DNA of 58,375 nucleotides, taken from CAYYWV01 sp964475385 (GTDB lineage Bacteria > Pseudomonadota > Alphaproteobacteria > JAAXGF01). The position numbers and the translations under genes were made by a program. The stretch is taken from assembly GCA_964475385.1 (NCBI GenBank), contig CAYYWV010000002.1:1-58375 (forward strand), in the 5' to 3' direction. Of this stretch, positions 29,319 to 37,619 are shown in pieces (position 1 is the stretch's first letter; every line of letters starts with the position of its first letter). The notes beneath the pieces are model-generated. The model made no database searches. It saw only the letters and a program-made list of their open reading frames with translations, and was not told the DNA's origin.

Positions 29319-30533
29319 ATGCGACGAACAGTGCGGGCGGGACTCGTTCTCGGCGCGCTGCTCGCGCTCGCGGCCTGCGTTCAGACGCCCCCGCCCGAGC
29401 CTCGGCTCGACCTTGCCCCCGTCTCCTTCGCCGATCTTCCGGGCTGGAGCGCCGATTCGCAAGGAGAGGCGCTCGTTGCGTTCCGGCGGAGCTGCGCACG
29501 GATCGCGCGGCTTCCCGACGACCGGCCCCTCGGCGCCCTGGCGGCCGCCGGCCGGGCGGGCGACTGGCGCGCGCCTTGCGCCGCCGCCGCCCAAGTCCCA
29601 ACGGACGACGACGCCGCGGCCCGGCGCTTCTTCGAGACCTGGTTCGCGCCGTATGCGGCGCGCGACCGGGGCCGGCGCGAAGGGCTGTTCACCGGCTATT
29701 TCGAGCCCCTGCTCGATGGTTCGCGGACGCGCGATTCGCGCTATCGCATTCCGCTTTACGGCCGGCCCGCCGATCTGGTGACGGTCGATCTCGGCCTGTT
29801 CGCGGACGATCTCGCGGGGCGGCGGATCGCGGGCCGGATCGACGGCGGCCGGCTTCTGCCGTACGAGAGCCGGGCCGAGATCATGGCCGGCGCGCTCGCC
29901 GGACGGGCGCCGGTGCTGGCCTGGGTCGATGATCCGGTCGACGCCTTCTTCCTTCAGGTTCAGGGATCGGGCCGGGTGCGGCTGCGCGAGGGCGGCGTCC
30001 TCAGGCTCGGCTACGCCGCGAGCAACGGGCATCCTTACGTCAGCATCGGCCGCGTTCTGGTCGCGCGCGGCGCGCTTGCGCCCGAGGCCGTCTCGCTCCA
30101 GACGATCCGGGCCTGGATCGCCGATCACCCGGACGAGGCCGCCGCATTGCTCGCCGCCAACCCGTCTTATGTGTTCTTCCGCGCGCTTTCGGGCGACGGC
30201 CCGCTCGGTAGCCAAGGCGCGGTGCTGACTCCCGGGCGCAGCCTCGCGGTCGACCGCAGGTTCATCCCGCTCGGCGCGCCGGTCTATCTTGTCGGGACGA
30301 TGCCTGCGCCCGAAGCCGGCGACGCGGATCGCCCGCTCAACCGTCTGCTGATCGCCCAGGATACCGGCGGCGCGATTCGCGGACCGCTGCGCGGCGACGT
30401 GTTCTGGGGCTTCGGCCCGCGCGCAGAAGCGATCGCCGGGCGCATGAAGCACCCGGGGCGGATCTATCTTCTGCTGCCGCGCGCGCCGGTTCTTGCGTCT
30501 AAGGACCGGCTCCCCCATTCTGTGCCGCAATGA
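29319..30533 (+). CDS. mltA: membrane-bound lytic murein transglycosylase A
   Basis: A 404-residue lipoprotein that cleaves peptidoglycan to 1,6-anhydromuramyl products. The signal peptide ends in lipobox LAAC (Cys20 from the ATG at 29319, which follows GGGAG; an ATG at 29295 adds eight residues). The MltA domain carries GLFTGYFEPLLDGS and the 3D domain carries SNGHPYVSIG and the catalytic Asp region AQDTGGAIRG. Complete. Its stop codon overlaps the lutA ATG. Confidence 0.95.
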   Translation: MRRTVRAGLVLGALLALAACVQTPPPEPRLDLAPVSFADLPGWSADSQGEALVAFRRSCARIARLPDDRPLGALAAAGRAGDWRAPCAAAAQVPTDDDAAARRFFETWFAPYAARDRGRREGLFTGYFEPLLDGSRTRDSRYRIPLYGRPADLVTVDLGLFADDLAGRRIAGRIDGGRLLPYESRAEIMAGALAGRAPVLAWVDDPVDAFFLQVQGSGRVRLREGGVLRLGYAASNGHPYVSIGRVLVARGALAPEAVSLQTIRAWIADHPDEAAALLAANPSYVFFRALSGDGPLGSQGAVLTPGRSLAVDRRFIPLGAPVYLVGTMPAPEAGDADRPLNRLLIAQDTGGAIRGPLRGDVFWGFGPRAEAIAGRMKHPGRIYLLLPRAPVLASKDRLPHSVPQ

Positions 30534-31372
30534 TCGGGAGGGACGGGAACCGGGGCGACGACCGCAGCGGGCCAGAGGCCGGCGCGGCGCCCGCGCGTCC
30601 CCGGGTCGGGCTGTTCGTCACCTGCCTCGTCGATCTCTTCCGGCCCCGGGTTGGCTTCGCCGCGGTCAAGCTGCTCGAGGACGCGGGCTGCCGGGTCTCG
30701 GTCCCCGCCGTTCAGACCTGCTGCGGCCAGCCGGCCTACAACGCGGGCGACCGGGCGGACGCCTCCGCGATCGCGCGCGACGTGATCGCGGCGTTTGCGG
30801 ACTTCGATTACGTGGTCGCGCCGTCGGGGTCTTGCGCCGGCATGCTGCGCCATCACTATCCCGCGCTGTTCGCGGACGATCCGGCCATGGGCCCGAGGGC
30901 CCGCGCGCTTGCCGAACGGACCTTCGAGCTCGTCGCCTTTCTTCACGACGTCATGGGGGTGACGGAGGTCTCGGCCCGGTTCGAGGGCGCGGTCACCTAT
31001 CACGACGCTTGCTCGGGCCTGCGCGAGCTCGGCGTGCGCGACCAGCCGCGCCGGCTTCTGCAAAGCGTGGCCGGGCTTTCGCTTGTGGAGATGAGCGATC
31101 CCGAGCTCTGCTGCGGGTTCGGCGGCACCTTCTGCGTGAAGTACCCCGAGATTTCGGGGCGCATGGTCGCCGACAAGGTCGCCGATGCGGCCCAGACCGG
31201 GGCCGATCTCCTGCTCGCCGGCGACCTCGGCTGCCTTCTCAACATCGCGGGGCGGCTCCGCCGCGAGGGTCGGCCGATCGCCGCGCGCCATGTGGCCGAG
31301 GTGCTCGCCGGGATGGCGGACGGCCCGGCCATCGGCGAGCCGCGCGGCGGGGGCGAGGGCGAGCGGCGATGA
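30530..31372 (+). CDS. lutA: L-lactate utilisation protein LutA (Fe-S, CCG domains)
   Basis: A 280-residue (Fe-S)-binding protein with two cysteine-rich CCG domains: VGLFVTCLVDLFRP ... QTCCGQPAYNAG in the first half and YHDACSGLRELG ... ELCCGFGGTFCVKYPEIS in the second. LutABC oxidises L-lactate to pyruvate in many bacteria. The ATG overlaps the mltA stop (ATGA) and its own stop overlaps the lutB ATG. No lactate permease or GntR-type LutR/LldR gene is adjacent. Confidence 0.94.
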   Translation: MIGRDGNRGDDRSGPEAGAAPARPRVGLFVTCLVDLFRPRVGFAAVKLLEDAGCRVSVPAVQTCCGQPAYNAGDRADASAIARDVIAAFADFDYVVAPSGSCAGMLRHHYPALFADDPAMGPRARALAERTFELVAFLHDVMGVTEVSARFEGAVTYHDACSGLRELGVRDQPRRLLQSVAGLSLVEMSDPELCCGFGGTFCVKYPEISGRMVADKVADAAQTGADLLLAGDLGCLLNIAGRLRREGRPIAARHVAEVLAGMADGPAIGEPRGGGEGERR

Positions 31373-32814
31373 CCATGCCTGTGACCAGCCCGGATTTCCG
31401 CGCCAACGCGGCGCGCGCGCTGCATGATGCGGACCTTCAGCGCGCGCTCGTCAAGATGAAGGCGGGTTTCATCGACAAGCGCCGGCGCGCGGTCGAGCGC
31501 CTGCCCGAGTTCGAGGCCTTGCGCGACGCCGCCCGCGCCATCAAGGACCATGTGCTCGACAATCTCGACCTCTACCTCGAGATCTTCGAGGCTCGGGTGG
31601 TCGAGGCCGGCGGCCGGGTCCACTGGTGCGCCGATCCGCAGGCCGCGCGCGAAACCGTGCTCGCGCTTTGCCAAGAAGCCGGCGCGCGCACCGTGACCAA
31701 GAGCAAGAGCATGATCGCCGAGGAGATCGGGCTCAACGACTATCTGCTCGAGCACGGGATCGAGCCGATCGAGACCGATCTCGGCGAATACATCATCCAG
31801 CTCGCCCAGGAGCCGCCGAGCCACATCATCGCGCCCGCGGTCCACAAGACCAAGGAGCAGGTCGCCGACCTGTTCGTCGACCACCACCGCCGCTACGGCT
31901 TCACCGAGCGCCACACCGCGCCGCGCGCGCTCGTCGACGAAGCGCGCAAGGTGCTGCGCCAGAAGTACATCGACGCCGACGTCGGCATCACGGGGGCGAA
32001 CTTCCTGATCGCCGAGACCGGCTCCAGCGTCACCGTGACCAACGAGGGCAACGCCGATCTCACCCAGCTTCTGCCGCCGGTCCATATCGTGATCGCGAGC
32101 ATCGAGAAGCTGGTGCCCACGCTTGAGGACGCCATGACGCTCCTGCGCGTGCTCGCGCGCTCGGCGACAGGGCAGGAATTTTCCTCCTACACGACGGTCT
32201 CGACCGGCCCCCGCCGCGCCGACGATCCGGACGGCCCGGCCGCGTTCCACGTGGTGCTGCTCGACAACGGGCGGTCGGCGCTCCTCGGCGGCCCGTTTCG
32301 CGATATCCTGCGCTGCATCCGTTGCGGGGCCTGCCTGAATCATTGTCCGGTCTACGGGGCGATCGGCGGCCACGCTTATGGTTGGGTCTACCCGGGGCCG
32401 ATGGGCGCGGTGCTCACTCCGGCGCTGATCGGCATCGAGAAGGCGGGAAACCTCCCAAACGCCTCGACCTTCTGCGGCAAGTGCGAAAGCGTTTGCCCGA
32501 TGCGAATCCCTTTGCCGGCGCTGATGCGGCGCTGGCGCGAGGTCGAGTTCGCGCGCGCGCTGCCGCCGGCGGGGTTCCGCCGCGGCCTCGGGCTCTGGGC
32601 CTGGGCCGCGCGCCGGCCCGCGTTCTATCGCCTGGGCGCGCGGATCGCGGCGCGCGCGCTCGCGTTCGCCGCCCGCGGCCGCGGCGCGCTCGCTCGCTTT
32701 CCGGGCGCCGGCGGCTGGACCGCGGCGCGCGATCTGCCCGCGCCCGAGGGCCGCACCTTTCACGAGCTGTGGGCCGCGCGGGGCGCGGCGCGCGCCGAGG
32801 CGCGGCGGCCATGA
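31369..32814 (+). CDS. lutB: L-lactate utilisation protein LutB (4Fe-4S, LUD domain)
   Basis: A 481-residue iron-sulfur protein. An N-terminal LUD domain (TVTKSKSMIAEEIGLNDYL, GANFLIAETGSSVTVTNEGN) is followed by two [4Fe-4S] motifs, CIRCGACLNHCPVY and CGKCESVCPMRIP, then a C-terminal region with FHELWAARG. It is thought to relay electrons in the LutABC complex. The frame stays open far upstream across lutA but without family similarity; the ATG at 31369 overlaps the lutA stop. Confidence 0.95.
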   Translation: MTMPVTSPDFRANAARALHDADLQRALVKMKAGFIDKRRRAVERLPEFEALRDAARAIKDHVLDNLDLYLEIFEARVVEAGGRVHWCADPQAARETVLALCQEAGARTVTKSKSMIAEEIGLNDYLLEHGIEPIETDLGEYIIQLAQEPPSHIIAPAVHKTKEQVADLFVDHHRRYGFTERHTAPRALVDEARKVLRQKYIDADVGITGANFLIAETGSSVTVTNEGNADLTQLLPPVHIVIASIEKLVPTLEDAMTLLRVLARSATGQEFSSYTTVSTGPRRADDPDGPAAFHVVLLDNGRSALLGGPFRDILRCIRCGACLNHCPVYGAIGGHAYGWVYPGPMGAVLTPALIGIEKAGNLPNASTFCGKCESVCPMRIPLPALMRRWREVEFARALPPAGFRRGLGLWAWAARRPAFYRLGARIAARALAFAARGRGALARFPGAGGWTAARDLPAPEGRTFHELWAARGAARAEARRP

Positions 32815-33503
32815 ACGGACGGGAGAGAATTCTGAGCGCGCTGCGCGCCGCCCGGGCGGCGCGCCAGGGGGCCGACGACGCCGCGGCCCGGGCCGCGGTC
32901 GAGGCCCGGCTCCGCGCCCACGCCCCGGGTCCGATCCCGGCCCGCGCCCGGCGGCCCCACGAGGCGCAGGTGGCGCTGTTCATCGCCATGGCCGAGGAGG
33001 TCTCGGCGACGGTCGCGCGGGTCGCGCGGGCCGCGGACGCGCCGGCGGCGATCGCCGGTTGGCTCGCCGAGAACAACCTGCCGGCGGCGGCGGCGATCGC
33101 GCCCGATCCGCTGCTCGACGCCCTGCCCTGGGCGGAGGGCGCGCCCCTTCTCGCGCTCCGCCGCGGTCCGCCGCGGCCTGAGGACGCGGTCGGCGTCACC
33201 GGCGCCTTCGCCGGCGTCGCCGAGACCGGGACGCTCATGCTGCTGTCGGGGCCCGAGCACCCCTCGACCCTCAACTTCCTGCCCGACACCCATGTCGTCG
33301 TGCTGCCGGCGGCGCGGATCGTCGGGACTTACGAGGACGGGCTTGCGCGGCTGCGCGCGCGCGGCCCCATGCCGCGCACCCTCAATTTCGTCACCGGGCC
33401 GTCGCGCACCGCCGATATCGAGCAGACCATCCAGCTCGGCGCGCATGGGCCCAGGCGGCTCCATATCGTGATCGTCGATGACGCGCCCGCCGAAGACCCC
33501 TGA
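32811..33503 (+). CDS. lutC: L-lactate utilisation protein LutC (LUD domain)
   Basis: A 230-residue LUD-domain protein, third subunit of LutABC. Family landmarks are the N-terminal NGRERILSALRAA, VGVTGAFAGVAETGTLMLLSG, LNFLPDTHVVVLPAARIVG and the C-terminal FVTGPSRTADIEQTIQLGAHGPRRLHIVIVD. The ATG overlaps the lutB stop, and the gene overlaps smr by 26 bp. Confidence 0.95.
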   Translation: MNGRERILSALRAARAARQGADDAAARAAVEARLRAHAPGPIPARARRPHEAQVALFIAMAEEVSATVARVARAADAPAAIAGWLAENNLPAAAAIAPDPLLDALPWAEGAPLLALRRGPPRPEDAVGVTGAFAGVAETGTLMLLSGPEHPSTLNFLPDTHVVVLPAARIVGTYEDGLARLRARGPMPRTLNFVTGPSRTADIEQTIQLGAHGPRRLHIVIVDDAPAEDP

Positions 33504-34080
33504 GAAGGCGCCCGGGCCGCCCGCCGTGGCGGACGAGGCGTTGTGGCGGGCGGTGGTCCGCGACGTCAAGCCGCTCAGCCCGCGCCGGGCCGCAACGTCC
33601 ACGGCGTCCGCGCCGACCCGCGAGGACAGGACTCCGCGCGCGCCTGCGAAGGCCGAGAAGCCGCGCCCAGCGCCGCCGCGCGCCCGGCCCGCGCCGGCCC
33701 CGAAACCGCCGCCGCTTCCCGCGCTCGCGCCCGGCGAGGCCCCGGGGCTTGATGCGCGCACGGCGCTCCGCCTCAAGCGCGGCCAGCTCAAGATCGAGGC
33801 CCGGCTCGACCTTCACGGCATGACCCAGGCCGAGGCCCACGCCCGGCTCGCGACCTTTCTGGCCGAGGCCCAGAAGCGCGGGCGGCGCTGCGTCCTCGTG
33901 ATCACGGGCCGCGGCCGGACCCGGCCCGAAGGCGGGATCTTGCGCGCCGCGGTGCCGCGGTGGCTGAATCAGCCGCCCTGCCGCGCCCGCATCCTCGCCT
34001 TCGCCACCGCCCAGCCCGGCGACGGCGGCGCGGGCGCGCTCTACGTCCTTCTGAAGAAACGCCGCGGCCCCGCCGTATAG
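33478..34080 (+). CDS. Smr domain-containing protein
   Basis: A 200-residue protein: a Pro/Ala-rich basic N-terminal half and a C-terminal Smr domain with the two signatures LDLHGMTQAEAHARL and LVITGRGRTRPEGGILRAAVPRWL. Smr domains are nucleases related to the MutS2 C-terminus. In many alphaproteobacteria this gene follows mltA directly; here lutABC lies between them, and smr overlaps lutC by 26 bp. It is convergent with hslU across 50 bp. Confidence 0.92.
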   Translation: MTRPPKTPEKAPGPPAVADEALWRAVVRDVKPLSPRRAATSTASAPTREDRTPRAPAKAEKPRPAPPRARPAPAPKPPPLPALAPGEAPGLDARTALRLKRGQLKIEARLDLHGMTQAEAHARLATFLAEAQKRGRRCVLVITGRGRTRPEGGILRAAVPRWLNQPPCRARILAFATAQPGDGGAGALYVLLKKRRGPAV

Positions 34081-34082
34081 CA

Positions 34083-34094
34083 TTGCATATGCAA
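34083..34094. repeat. TTGYATATRCAA motif, copy 4 (smr/hslU gap)
   Basis: TTGCATATGCAA, a perfect palindrome (extending to 14 bp with flanking A and T), in the 50-bp gap between the convergent smr and hslU genes. Confidence 0.5.
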
Positions 34095-34130
34095 TAAGAG
34101 GCGGGCGCGAGGGCTGCGCCCGGCCGGGCG

Positions 34131-35441
34131 TCAGAGGATGAACTTCGAGAGGTCGGCGTCCTTGGCGAGATCGCCGACGTGGGCGCGCACATACTCGGCG
34201 TCGATCACGACCTCGCTGCCCGCCCGGTCGGGGGCCTCGAAGCTGATCTCCTCCAAGAGCCGCTCCATCACCGTGTGCAGCCGCCGCGCGCCGATGTTCT
34301 CGACCGTCTGATTGATGTCGGCGGCGAGCGCGGCGATCGATTCGATGGCGTCGTCGGTGAACCGCAAGGTCACCCCTTCGGTCGCCAAAAGCGCGACGTA
34401 CTGCTTCACGAGGCTCGCCTCGGGCTCGGTCAGGATGCGCACGAAGTCCTCGCGGCCGAGCGCCGAAAGCTCGACCCGGATCGGCAGCCGGCCCTGAAGC
34501 TCGGGCAGGAGGTCCGAAGGCTTGGCGAGGTGGAAAGCGCCCGAGGCGATGAACAGGATGTGGTCGGTCTTGACCGCGCCGTGCTTGGTGGCGACGGTCG
34601 TGCCTTCGATCAGGGGCAGGAGGTCGCGTTGGACGCCTTCGCGGCTCACGTCGGCGCCGACCCGCTCGGAGCGCGCGCAGATCTTGTCGAGCTCGTCGAT
34701 GAACACGATCCCGTTCTGCTCGACCGCCTGGAGGGCCTCGCGGACCACGCGCTCCTGGTCGAGGAGCTTGTCGCTTTCCTCGGCCATGAGCACCGCGTAA
34801 GAGTCGGCGACCGTCAAACGCTTGCGCGTCGTGCGCGGACCGAACGCCTTGCCGAAGATGTCGTTGAGATTGAGCATCCCCATCTGCGCCCCCGGCATCC
34901 CCGGGATATCGAAGGTGGGAAGCGTCATCGCGCTCGAGTCCGAGACCTCGACCTCGATCTCCTTGTCGGCGAGCGCGCCTTCGCGCAGCATCTTGCGGAA
35001 CTTCTGCCGGGTCTCTGGGCTCGCGGTCTCGCCGACCAGCGCGTCGAGCACGCGCTCCTCGGCGTTGAGCTCGGCCTTGGCGGCGACCTCGCGGCGCATC
35101 TGCTCGCGGGTCATGTTGATGGCGATCTCCACGAGGTCGCGGACGATCTGCTCGACGTCGCGCCCCACATAGCCCACTTCGGTGAACTTGGTCGCCTCGA
35201 CCTTGAGGAAGGGCGCGCCCGCGAGCCGCGCGAGCCGGCGCGCGATCTCGGTCTTGCCGACGCCCGTGGGCCCGATCATGAGGATGTTCTTGGGCAGCAC
35301 CTCGTCGCGCAGCGCCTCGGGCAATTGCTGGCGGCGCCAGCGGTTGCGCAGCGCGATCGCCACGGCGCGCTTGGCGTCGTTCTGGCCGACGATGAAGCGG
35401 TCGAGCTCGGAGACGATCTCGCGCGGGCTGAAGGCGGTCAT
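34131..35441 (-). CDS. hslU: ATP-dependent protease ATPase subunit HslU
   Basis: A 436-residue AAA+ unfoldase that feeds HslV. Walker A GPTGVGKTEIARRLA, Walker B VFIDELDKI, the pore motif GYVGRD and sensor/C-terminal region LEEISFEAPD are present; it ends SKFIL, with the hydrophobic C-terminal tail that docks into HslV. The inserted I-domain spans roughly residues 110-230. The ATG at 35441 overlaps the hslV stop (ATGA); the open frame beyond it is rejected. Confidence 0.97.
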   Translation of the reverse strand: MTAFSPREIVSELDRFIVGQNDAKRAVAIALRNRWRRQQLPEALRDEVLPKNILMIGPTGVGKTEIARRLARLAGAPFLKVEATKFTEVGYVGRDVEQIVRDLVEIAINMTREQMRREVAAKAELNAEERVLDALVGETASPETRQKFRKMLREGALADKEIEVEVSDSSAMTLPTFDIPGMPGAQMGMLNLNDIFGKAFGPRTTRKRLTVADSYAVLMAEESDKLLDQERVVREALQAVEQNGIVFIDELDKICARSERVGADVSREGVQRDLLPLIEGTTVATKHGAVKTDHILFIASGAFHLAKPSDLLPELQGRLPIRVELSALGREDFVRILTEPEASLVKQYVALLATEGVTLRFTDDAIESIAALAADINQTVENIGARRLHTVMERLLEEISFEAPDRAGSEVVIDAEYVRAHVGDLAKDADLSKFIL

Positions 35442-35995
35442 GCCGGGTCGAGCCTGTCGAGGGTGACGGAATCGTTCGTGTATATGCAAATTTGGGCCGC
35501 GATGGCCATCGCCTTGCGGGCGACCGCCTCGGCGTCGAGGCCTTCGATGTCGATCAGCGCGCGGGCGGCGGCGAGCGCATAATTGCCGCCCGAGCCGATG
35601 CCGATCAGCCCGTCGTCGGGCTCGAGCACGTCGCCGGTCCCGCTCAGCAACAGCGAGACGTCGCGGTCGGCGACCGCCATCAGGGCCTCGAGCCGACGCA
35701 GGTAACGGTCTGTGCGCCAGTCCTTGGCGAGCTCGACGCAGGCGCGCATGAGCTGGCCCGGATGGCGTTCGAGCTTGGCCTCGAGGCGTTCGAACAAGGT
35801 GAAGGCGTCGGCCGTCGCGCCCGCGAAGCCGGCGAGGATGCGGCCGTCGCCGAGCCTTCGGATCTTGCGCGCGTTCGCCTTGACGACCGTGTCGCCCATG
35901 CTGACCTGGCCGTCGCCGGCGATGACCACGACGCCGTTCTTGCGTATGCACAGGATGGTCGTCCCGCGCCACTGGGTGCTGTCGGTCTCGGGCAT
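35438..35995 (-). CDS. hslV: ATP-dependent protease peptidase subunit HslV
   Basis: A 185-residue N-terminal threonine peptidase. The catalytic Thr is in WRGTTILCIRK, so about 11 residues must be removed to expose it, as in other alphaproteobacterial HslV proteins. GDGQVSMGDTVVKANARKIRRL and the central GSGGNYALAAARAL are conserved. Degrades misfolded proteins in the cytoplasm with HslU. A heat-shock-type or housekeeping promoter lies about 50 bp upstream. Motif copy 5 falls in its 3' coding part. Confidence 0.97.
   Translation of the reverse strand: MPETDSTQWRGTTILCIRKNGVVVIAGDGQVSMGDTVVKANARKIRRLGDGRILAGFAGATADAFTLFERLEAKLERHPGQLMRACVELAKDWRTDRYLRRLEALMAVADRDVSLLLSGTGDVLEPDDGLIGIGSGGNYALAAARALIDIEGLDAEAVARKAMAIAAQICIYTNDSVTLDRLDPA
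35479..35490. repeat. TTGYATATRCAA motif, copy 5 (end of hslV, upstream of hslU)
   Basis: GTGTATATGCAA, one mismatch to the consensus, about 40 bp before the hslU ATG and inside hslV, where it encodes Cys-Ile-Tyr. Confidence 0.45.
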
Positions 35996-36043
35996 TGGTC
36001 CTCGGATGGCGAGCGAAAGACGCCGGCCCGCGCCGGCCCCTCA

Positions 36044-36072
36044 AGAATTGGGTGTCGGGGCGCGGTCGTCAA
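36044..36072 (-). promoter_or_regulatory. putative hslVU promoter
   Basis: On the minus strand TTGACG and AATTCT are 17 bp apart, about 50-80 bp before the hslV ATG. The surrounding CTCTTGAC and ACCCAATTC also resemble an RpoH-type promoter, which would suit hslVU. Confidence 0.45.
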
Positions 36073-36116
36073 GAGACCTCGCGCCGCCACGGGCCGGGCC
36101 GCAAAGGCCGGGACCG

Positions 36117-36818
36117 TCAGGACCGCCGCGGGGCCTCGCGCGCGCCCGCCGAAGCCGCGGGCTCGGCCCCGGTTGCGGCGCGGTCGACCGTAATCGAAAG
36201 CCGAAGCGCTTCCCCGCCCCAGCCCTCGACGACGACCTCGTTGACTCCGGGACGCAGGAGCGCGGCATCGCAACCCGCCGCGCCGCCGATCGGCTGGCCG
36301 TTGACCGTGATCCTTTCGCCCCCGCTTTTGAGCCGCGCGCCGCGCGGGCCGATATCGAGCGCGAGCGCGGCGCGCGCCGCCGAAGCGTTCGCGTCGTCTG
36401 CGCCGTTCCCGTTCGCGCCCACGGCCGCGATCTCCACGCTCACCCGCGCCGGCCCGCCGCCCGCGACCGGGGCCACCTCGGCGATCCAGCGGTTCATGGC
36501 GCGCAACCGCTTGATCAACGCGCGCAGCACCGCGAGGCTGTCGCGCGGCCGGCAGACGAAGGTCGCGAGCAGCGCCGCGTGGTCGATGGCGCTCGCGACC
36601 ACCGGCTCGACCGCGCGCGCGGTCGCCGAGCGGGTGGCGGCGTCGAGCACGCCCATCTCGCCGAACATGTCGCCTTCGCCGAGGAGCGCGAGCGTCAGCG
36701 GCCCGGTCCCGGTCTCCTTCGCGATCTCGACCCGGCCCGCGTGGATCACATAGGCGTAGTCCGCGGGATCGCCCTCGCGGAAGATGATCTCGCCGGCCTC
36801 GAAGCGGCGCTCGGTCAT
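36117..36818 (-). CDS. cyclic nucleotide-binding domain protein
   Basis: A 233-residue protein. Residues 1-115 are a cNMP-binding beta-roll (GEIIFREGDPADYAYVI) with a phosphate-binding cassette that looks competent (GDMFGEMGVLDAATRSATARA, including FGE and the Arg-Ser). No helix-turn-helix follows; the C-terminal 100 residues are Ala/Gly-rich and look beta-structured (GERITVNGQPIGG, NEVVVEGWGGEALRLSITVD). It is therefore not an ordinary Crp/Fnr regulator. It stands alone between hslV and hisB on the minus strand. Ligand and output are unknown. Confidence 0.8.
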   Translation of the reverse strand: MTERRFEAGEIIFREGDPADYAYVIHAGRVEIAKETGTGPLTLALLGEGDMFGEMGVLDAATRSATARAVEPVVASAIDHAALLATFVCRPRDSLAVLRALIKRLRAMNRWIAEVAPVAGGGPARVSVEIAAVGANGNGADDANASAARAALALDIGPRGARLKSGGERITVNGQPIGGAAGCDAALLRPGVNEVVVEGWGGEALRLSITVDRAATGAEPAASAGAREAPRRS

Positions 36819-36986
36819 GGGCTGTTCTCTCTCGCCGTTGACTGTCAGGAAAGCAAGATAGTCCGCAGGGCCCCGACGGCAAACCTGCGTCGGGGCTTCG
36901 GCCCGCGGTTGGCAATGCGGTGGCGATTCGCGGCCGATCCTGATACAAGGGCCCCGATTCCCGATCGATCAGCAGGGGGAGCTCAC

Positions 36987-37607
36987 ATGCGCCAAGCGCG
37001 GGTCGAGCGCGCGACCACCGAAACCCGGGTCAGCGCGGCGGTCAACCTCGACGGCGTCGGCGCGGCCGATGTCGCGACCGGCATCGGCTTTCTCGATCAC
37101 ATGATCGAGCAGCTCGCGCGCCACAGCCTGATCGACATCACGGTCAGGGCCGAGGGCGACCTCCATATCGACGGCCATCACACCACAGAAGACACGGCGA
37201 TCGCGCTTGGCGCGGCGGTCGCCAAGGCGCTCGGCGAGCGCAAGGGCATTGCGCGCTTCGGGGCCGCGACCGTGCCGATGGACGAAGCCTGCGCGCGGGT
37301 CGCGCTCGACGCCTCGATGCGGCCTTATCTGGTCTGGAAGGTCGCCTTCTCCCGCTCCCGCCTCGGCGACATGGACACCGAGCTCTTTCGCGAGTGGTTT
37401 CAGGCCTTCGCCCAGCACGCCGGGCTGACCCTGCACGTCGAGTGCCTTTACGGCGAGAACAACCACCATATCATCGAGAGCTGCTTCAAGGCGCTCGCCC
37501 GCGCGCTCCGCGCGGCGGTGGCGATCGACCCGAGGCAGGCGGACCGGGTGCCGTCGACCAAAGGCGTGCTCGGCGGCGCGCCGAGCGCGGGCGGCGCGGG
37601 CGCGTAA
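36987..37607 (+). CDS. hisB: imidazoleglycerol-phosphate dehydratase
   Basis: A 206-residue monofunctional HisB (no phosphatase domain), the sixth step of histidine synthesis. Metal-binding His/Glu clusters are visible: GIGFLDHMIEQLARH, HIDGHHTTEDTAIALG and GENNHHIIESCFKALARAL. GGGGGAG precedes the ATG at 36987, a firm start; the frame is open upstream but unrelated. It heads the his cluster and is followed after 12 bp by a DUF2628 gene. Confidence 0.97.
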   Translation: MRQARVERATTETRVSAAVNLDGVGAADVATGIGFLDHMIEQLARHSLIDITVRAEGDLHIDGHHTTEDTAIALGAAVAKALGERKGIARFGAATVPMDEACARVALDASMRPYLVWKVAFSRSRLGDMDTELFREWFQAFAQHAGLTLHVECLYGENNHHIIESCFKALARALRAAVAIDPRQADRVPSTKGVLGGAPSAGGAGA

Positions 37608-37619
37608 CAGAGACCTAAG

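Noticed and set aside
28435..29601. A 388-codon minus-strand frame opposite timA
   Set aside because: Shadow of timA and mltA; timA has a clear Tim44-like domain and conserved context.
35940..35951. A seventh copy of the TTGYATATRCAA motif (TTGCGTATGCAC) in hslV
   Set aside because: Two mismatches including the AT core; listed only as a weak relative of the motif.
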